A stretch of 64,000 bases of DNA from Phymatolithon calcareum (lineage: Eukaryota; Rhodophyta; Florideophyceae; Hapalidiales). The first letter of the stretch is position 1. Every line of letters starts with the position of its first letter. The notes under the pieces were generated by a model, which ran no database searches, was not told the origin of the DNA, and saw nothing but the letters and a program-made list of their open reading frames with translations. The stretch is from assembly GCA_977006965.1 (NCBI GenBank), contig OZ345355.1, forward strand, positions 2,170,001 to 2,234,000, in the 5' to 3' direction. The position numbers and the translations under genes are program-made. This document shows positions 58,959 through 64,000 of the stretch, one piece after another.

Positions 58959-60169
58959 TTCGTAAATAAGATAATAACAATTATTTTGCATTTCTTTTTC
59001 GATAAAAACCAATACCGAAACCGATGACGCTTAGGCCAGCTTTGCGTATCCCAACAACATATAAACACTTTCTTTCATCTCGCCTCGTGGTCTGCGACAC
59101 TGTCTACTTCTGTACGAAAACGAATTGTTCTCGAATTGGACCAACTAAATTAATCAGAAGCATATACTGATTACACCTCCTGAAAAATAAGTTACCCGAT
59201 CACACAACTGTCTAGCTTTTTCGAAAGGGAAATGGAGTAGTTGAATATACAGCAGCTTGATACCTCGGAAATCCAAGCTTTCCACTAGCTGAGATAACCA
59301 GAATGATTGCTAGATTTCACATTACTCCTCTTGCCCTACGGCTCCCCGTGCTCCACACCTCTACCCCACATCTCGTTCCTGGTCTTGCGCTTTCCATGAC
59401 ACACTAAATGTGAAGAACAGATCAGAGTGGCCGATTTCGATTCAGTGCTACTGTTGCCCAGAAAAAACATGACACGTGTACCAAGGGAATGTTCCCCTGC
59501 CTGTACGCAATGCTACCGCGGGCATACTGTTAGTGTCATACGTGTCAATCGAGTGGGTATAGGTCAATCTAATAGTGGAACAGTTGGACTTGCTCTCGTA
59601 TGGACCTTGGTTGCGAACCGCGATTTCCCGCGCTTGCTGTCTCGATAATTTACTTGTGGCGCTCGTGCGAGAGGCATATGCGAGGTGGCGTGTAGACTGC
59701 GGTGGGTAGACGGGAATGACGGCTTAGGGCGTGCAGGATGGATTAACACATTGAATTGGGTGCGGTGGTCTGGCGGGCATTGGGCGCAGACGAGGAGATG
59801 CTCGCAAGAGGCGGTGCTTGCGCTCATGGCAGGGGAGCGATGACGACTTGTATTTCACGGTCGCGTGCAACGTTAACCAATTTGACTGCGCTCGGTTCCA
59901 AGTGACCTGTACGTATAGTCCGAATCGAAATGATTCTCTCGCACTTTGCCACAGTAATGCTTATTCATCTTGTGTTCTTTCAGAAGGGGTCCTCAAGGCC
60001 CAGGAAAATGACAAAAGAGCAAGAGATTTCCAAATCTGCTGCGTTGCAGAGACAGACGTTTATTTAGCGAGCGCACCATCACTTGTTCACGTACTGAGGG
60101 TTACTGTCTATTGATATATGCACTTTTCATCTCTGCAAAGACATATTATGGTCATTAGTAGCACTTGTA
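58959..60169. other. 1.2 kb between repeat A and the small peptide gene
   Basis: Unique sequence. Minus-strand 59564-59827 has an ATG-started 87-codon frame without other support. AT-rich on the left, GC-rich near 59.6-59.8 kb. No repeat recognised. Confidence 0.35.
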
Positions 60170-60307
60170 CTAATGGACTGGCTGGGAGAGCGGAGTGGTA
60201 TCGGGAGTCTTCTCGGAGATCGGAGCGAGCTCAGCAGCAGCATCAGGGACGGAAGCAAGGGAGAGCGCAATGACAAATGCCAAAGCAGCCAAGAAGATAG
60301 ACTTCAT
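60170..60307 (-). CDS. Small secreted peptide, 45 residues
   Basis: ATG at 60307, stop TAG at 60170-60172. Residues 1-20 are a clear signal peptide (MKSIFLAALAFVIALSLASV), leaving about 20-25 mature residues rich in Pro, Thr and Ser, with no cysteine (PDAAAELAPISEKTPDTTPL). A canonical TATA box and a 70-bp leader support expression. The frame is too short for standard gene calling. The function is unknown; it may be a mature secreted peptide or part of a rapidly evolving set with the 56.8 kb gene. Confidence 0.7.
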   Translation of the reverse strand: MKSIFLAALAFVIALSLASVPDAAAELAPISEKTPDTTPLSQPVH

Positions 60308-60401
60308 TTCGGTAGGTGCTGAGTGGCGAAACAATGGATTTTGCTCTTTGTTCAGGTAGTGATCGGTGCTTGAGTTGAAAGTGAATCCTACCTTGCCTTT
60401 G

Positions 60402-60413
60402 GTTTATATAGAG
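60402..60413 (-). promoter_or_regulatory. TATA box of the small secreted peptide gene
   Basis: TCTATATAAACC on the minus strand, about 100 bp upstream of the ATG. It predicts a start near 60375. Confidence 0.68.
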
Positions 60414-60732
60414 GATTCCAGGTCGCATGATCTTTACTCCCTGAGTTTGGATAAGAAAGCCCTCAAGATGTCATCACTTCATCTTTCAAAACTGGAGAAG
60501 ATCCAATGAGATTGTATAATGCATCTTTGACTGCGTTAAGAGAAAATCCTTTTTGGAAGTAGAAACGTTGAGGGCAAAGCCTTTCATCGAAACTAGGATG
60601 GAATCGGACTCTGAGGTTGTCAGCTTCTTGAAATTTTATAGATTTTTAACATGGATTACAATTGACATATGTTCACGCATTTAATGCTCTCGTGCTGAGG
60701 TTTAACATGCAGATCGAACTACAGCCTAGTGG
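60414..60732. other. Upstream region of the small peptide gene
   Basis: About 320 bp of unique sequence up to repeat B. No motif identified beyond the TATA box. Confidence 0.4.
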
Positions 60733-62266
60733 AGAGAGATATGTAACTTTTGATACATCGTTCTTATTAAGACATATCATCTTTCAAAGGTGCTCAAGTC
60801 ATTCTGAAGCCAACGCTACCCAGCACTTGGTGTAGATACAATATGCTCCTAAACCGTTTTTCTCAAAATTATGGAAGTCTAGATCGTAGTTCTCAGCACT
60901 GCTTAGTGGTGATTGCATTTGAACTGCGCCTTTCCTGAGCTAACGATATGGCTATGTTGCCGGTCATTGATTGTTTCTTTCGAGGAAAAGTGAGAGAAAA
61001 TCATAAGGGTTTGATTAGAGTCACGATTCCAGTCGTAAAGACTGGAAAAATTATCTAGAAATTTTGCAGATGAACTTCCTTGAAAAGCATATCTGCTCTT
61101 ACTTCCATATCTTGAACTTGAATGCTACCAAAGTGGCATTTGCTTTTCAAATGATTATAAAGAGGCGAATTGCATGCCACTGATGCGAGTTTGAGTGAAC
61201 GAACTTTTTAAGGTCCGCGAAGAAGGGTCTCATCTCGCAGGCCAATTACGCAAAAATGGTTTTGTCACACGACACCAATTATATTTTGTTCTACAGTTGC
61301 TCCAGTCGAGAGAACACTTATGCATGCGGGCTAGACTGATTTCTTTTTTAGTGGTTTGTAAATTTCGCAGAAATACGTGCTTTGTCCGTCTATTAGTGTC
61401 GGAGGAGAAGGTGTCACCACCACATGACTTCACTGACACGTGGAAAAAATCGATTTTGGTTATCCGCTGAATGAACGCTGTCGAAAATGTTCCATTTCCA
61501 ACATCTTAATTCTCTCTGTTAGTGCGACACTAAAAAATCGCAGGAGTTCGATCTAGAAGCAAGAACAAACTGGAAGTAATTTTGCCTCGTTTCATGTCAG
61601 AAGCCCAGGTAACGCCTTGAGAATTCAATGTTGGGGGCTCGAGCAAAAGCTTCCCCAATTACAATCGCTCCTGAATAGAGGTGGAATGTTAGTGGGACAG
61701 TAAATAGTCGCGGGAGTGCGATCCAGACGCAAATACCTACCGAAACTTCGTAGCTGAGTAGTTTTGTTTCCTGCACTATCATTATTCGACGCATCTCCCT
61801 TACAGTCTCAAGATTGTTCCTGAGGGCGTTTCATAAATCATTGTTCGAGTTCACAGTAAATTAGGCCCCTCAGTCCCGTTGCGTCTGTTGTTGAAAACGT
61901 CGCAATTGAATGATACTTCCCAGGTTCGAAGTGCGCCAGTGATCAAGGTGTGTGTAGAAAGAGGGAAAGTGTGGGACAGTGCACTGATTACGACTTTAAC
62001 CTTTTTCTATGATTACATAAAAGCAAGATCAAAAACCCAAGTTCACGACCAGAATCAATATTGACAGTCGTTTGATCAGAAATTATTGTTTCAGGGCTTG
62101 GAGATTTCTACTGCTCGTCGTATCGGACAATCAGTTCTTTTGAAGAAACGCGGAACAAGCACCCGGGCGCAAAACTTAATGTCTATCATAAAAAGGAAAT
62201 TATTTTGACCGGAATATATACCGTCGTATCAATACAATTCAAAAGACTACTACTATTGTCTTCGGG
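60733..62266. repeat. 1.53-kb direct repeat, copy B
   Basis: Second copy of 57426-58958. Its right end coincides with the 5' end of the family I element at about 62267; copy A continues past that point with different sequence, so either the element inserted at the repeat end or the repeat stops there. Confidence 0.9.
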
Positions 62267-62276
62267 CGAGTTTGAC

Positions 62277-62693
62277 ATGTTTGGGGACTCGATGAAAGGG
62301 AAAAAAGACCTTGGAAATCACGAACGACGAATTCGAAATCTCAATGCTGTGCTGTATCGGGCTACGAGATTCTCCAGACTCCCCATCGACACAGCAGCGC
62401 GTCAATGGTATAGAGAGAAGGCGAAGAAGGCAAAGCATATCCTAGATATGGAGCTCCAACAGAGGTTGGAAGAGGAAACAGTCCCAGCAGTAACTGAGCC
62501 GTGCGCTCTGAAGTTACTCCTGAAGGATGCTAGCTCGAACAGGCTCGCAGTGCCTGAAGAGCCAACCAACGAAGAAAATAACCAGGAAGAAGTTCCTAGT
62601 GGCCACGATAAACGTGGGGGGATCGAGGGAAGCAGGGGCCTATGCAGAAAACTTAATCGAGAAACACGGTTGCTCTGTGGTGGGAATCACTGA
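62277..62693 (+). CDS. LINE ORF1 protein (family I), possibly frameshifted
   Basis: 138 residues from the ATG. Basic N-terminus (MKGKKDLGNHERRIRNLNAV), then the TAARQWYREKAKKAKHI block shared with family III ORF1, then an acidic glutamine-rich part. It overlaps ORF2 by about 165 bp, unlike the 4-base overlap in family III, so its end may be altered by an indel. No zinc knuckle. Confidence 0.65.
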   Translation: MFGDSMKGKKDLGNHERRIRNLNAVLYRATRFSRLPIDTAARQWYREKAKKAKHILDMELQQRLEEETVPAVTEPCALKLLLKDASSNRLAVPEEPTNEENNQEEVPSGHDKRGGIEGSRGLCRKLNRETRLLCGGNH

Positions 62694-63240
62694 AACACAC
62701 TGCAAGATGGAAGCTAAAATCCGCACGAACTATCCTCAGATAGGCGCTCCCCGACCTTGCGACAACCCGTACGACAAGCCCCACGGCGGAGTTGCATTGA
62801 TTGTGGCGAATCCGGTAGGATTTCGGCTAATATTCAAGAAAGCGGAGAAAAATTTTCAACTCATTATTGAGAGGGTGGGAAAAATACTAGTTTCGGTGTG
62901 TTATATCTCACCTTCAGCGTCCACTCAAGGAAATAAGGGAAATGAGGTACAGAGGTGCCTGGGGATGCTACAGACTTATAGCAGGGAGCCTTCTATTTCT
63001 ATGGGGGACTGGAACGCAAGGCATAAAACATGGGACAGGAAAACCAACCAAATGGGCACCTTTCTGCTGCAATGGTCGGAAAAAACGGATGGGTTCCACA
63101 TCACGGATGAGCGAGCACGTGCATCACATACAACGGGAAAGCAACATCGATTTCTTTCTCAGCAAGCGGCTGACACCGGGATCGGTCACATCGCCGAACG
63201 GCCCCTGGGAGGGTAACCTCCAGCACAGGCCTGTGATGAC
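62527..63240 (+). CDS. Apurinic-type endonuclease of family I ORF2
   Basis: Motifs VATINVGGSREA, GITETHCKME (catalytic Glu), GGVALIV, MGDWNARHKTWD (Asp and Asn; the usual L is W). A frameshift near 63.13 kb moves the frame to RESNIDFFLSKRLTPG and EGNLQHRPVMTSV. With that shift repaired in thought only, the domain is complete to the HRPV end. Confidence 0.8.
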
Positions 63241-63999
63241 GAGTGTCCCGACAAGAACACCGAGGCAAAGACGGAAGGACGTTATATCTACGAGGAGCAG
63301 ATCGGACCCGGATGTCGTCGAAAAGGTACGAACGGAATATCGCCACAGACTACCTACACAAATCATGCGTCTAAAAGCATGCCAGTCCGCCAGGGAGCTG
63401 GATTCAACTTATGAATCTATTGTGGGCATCTTTATCCAGCCTTGGAGGAAAACAGTTCCAATGGAAGGAGCTAGAAACACGTTCTGGACGCCCACTCTTA
63501 GAGAGATGGACGGCACGGCTGCAATTCCAACTATCGGGAAGGAAGCTGACGAAACAACGGGAAGTGAAATACCTTGGTGTTACTATAACCGAGGATGGGA
63601 TATCAGATTCCAAACTTGTCGAAAGAATCAAGAACTCCAAAAATGTTCTTGGAACGCTGAGGCGCCTTGGGGTCTTCACGAACGGCGTGCACCCGTCGAG
63701 GTCAATCAGGTTGTACAAGTCTCTTGTACAGTCGAGGTGGGAGTATGCAGTACATCTGACACCATGGACACCCAAAGTGGAGCTTGAGATCAAGAAGGTG
63801 GAGTCGATGTTCTTCGGCCAAATATTTGGGAAACCGGGCAGAAGGAGTGCGGATAGAAGCAGAGCGATGTGCCGTATTGTGAAGCCGAAGGACAGAAGGG
63901 ATATACTTGCAAGACTGTTTGTGCGAAGACTAATGAGGCACGCGGAAAATCTTGAGTCAAAACCGACACAGGTGCGACAACCGAAGGAGATCGAAAACG
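63241..63999 (+). pseudogene. Family I linker joined to the post-RT region
   Basis: The linker EYRHRLPTQIMRLKACQSA and FWTPTLREM (equivalent to FWTRNLDRM of family III) ends at about 63.5 kb. In another frame, sequence then reads LQFQLSGRKLTKQREVKYLG and WEYAVHLTPWTPKVELEIKK, matching the region after motif C of family III. RT motifs A, B and C are absent. The last frame is open to the window end (ARLFVRRLMRHAENLESK). Confidence 0.8.
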
Positions 64000-64000
64000 C

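Larger units (their letters stand above)
62267..64000 (+). mobile_element. Family I LINE, 5' complete, RT core deleted
   Basis: The 5' end has a leader of about 10 bp before the ORF1 ATG. Order: ORF1, endonuclease, linker, then directly the post-palm region; the RT fingers and palm are missing. It runs off the window end within the C-terminal region, so its 3' end and TSD are not seen. It is the only family I copy with a 5' end here. Confidence 0.85.

Noticed and set aside
1-64000. Bacterial or viral origin, operons, CRISPR
   Set aside because: No ribosome-binding sites, no operons, no regularly spaced repeats with unique spacers; AATAAA signals, TATA boxes, LINEs and a tRNA-SINE are eukaryotic.

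Overview
This window is a piece of a eukaryotic nuclear genome that is very rich in transposable elements. There is no operon structure. The few plausible host genes are short single-exon reading frames with a TATA box at about -30, and nearly everything else is non-LTR (LINE-type) retrotransposon sequence. The species cannot be named from the sequence. The apurinic-type endonuclease plus reverse transcriptase (RT) elements, a tRNA-derived SINE and an F-box/leucine-rich protein fit a metazoan or a TE-rich protist; this is inference only.

I sorted the LINE fragments into working families by their C-terminal protein and 3' tail. I: (TTC)n tail after an AATAAA. II: tail ending CTCAATAAATCCA. III: one nearly intact 3.6 kb element. 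IV: poly-A tail. V: tail ending ATATCCCC. VI: tail related to AATTCAAAATTC. VII: carries RNase H, tail (GAAA)n. VIII: tail ending ACTAAACAGTTGC. IX: (CCAT)n tail. Repeat X: a 3' fragment with a (GAAA)n tail. Many copies have target-site duplications (TSDs) of 9-16 bp, so the order of nesting can be read directly.

Layout. 0-9.7 kb: repeat X, a truncated family IV copy with a 585-codon RT frame, a family I copy split by VIII, then a family II element (4.5-9.7 kb) holding a family V element, which itself holds a tRNA-derived SINE. 9.9-10.4 kb: a proline-rich two-membrane-segment host gene. 11-16.8 kb: a decayed MULE-type transposase and a mosaic of VIII, IV, V and I. 16.8-20.4 kb: the near-complete family III element. 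20.7-27.2 kb: a full-length but decayed family V element split by a IV insertion. 27.2-34.5 kb: V, VI, IX and I fragments plus a foldback (long terminal inverted repeat) element.

34.5-47.0 kb is a large imperfect palindrome. Each arm carries the same TATA-box gene for a 119-residue protein, identical in both arms. Each arm has its own later TE insertions, including an RNase H LINE (VII) in the right arm. 47.4-49.2 kb: I, VII and IV remnants. 49.4-54.0 kb: two host genes on the minus strand, an unrecognised membrane-anchored protein and an F-box-like protein of 584 residues. 54.4-56.3 kb: a truncated family II copy with VIII inside. 56.8-62.3 kb: a gene for a 147-residue secreted arginine-rich protein, then two 1.53 kb direct repeats flanking a gene for a 45-residue secreted peptide. 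62.3 kb to the end: the 5' end of a family I element whose RT core is deleted.

The most notable points are a C-terminal module shared by most of the LINE families, the palindrome with its unusually well preserved gene core, the foldback element, the internally deleted family I element, and the small secreted-protein genes beside recent segmental duplications.
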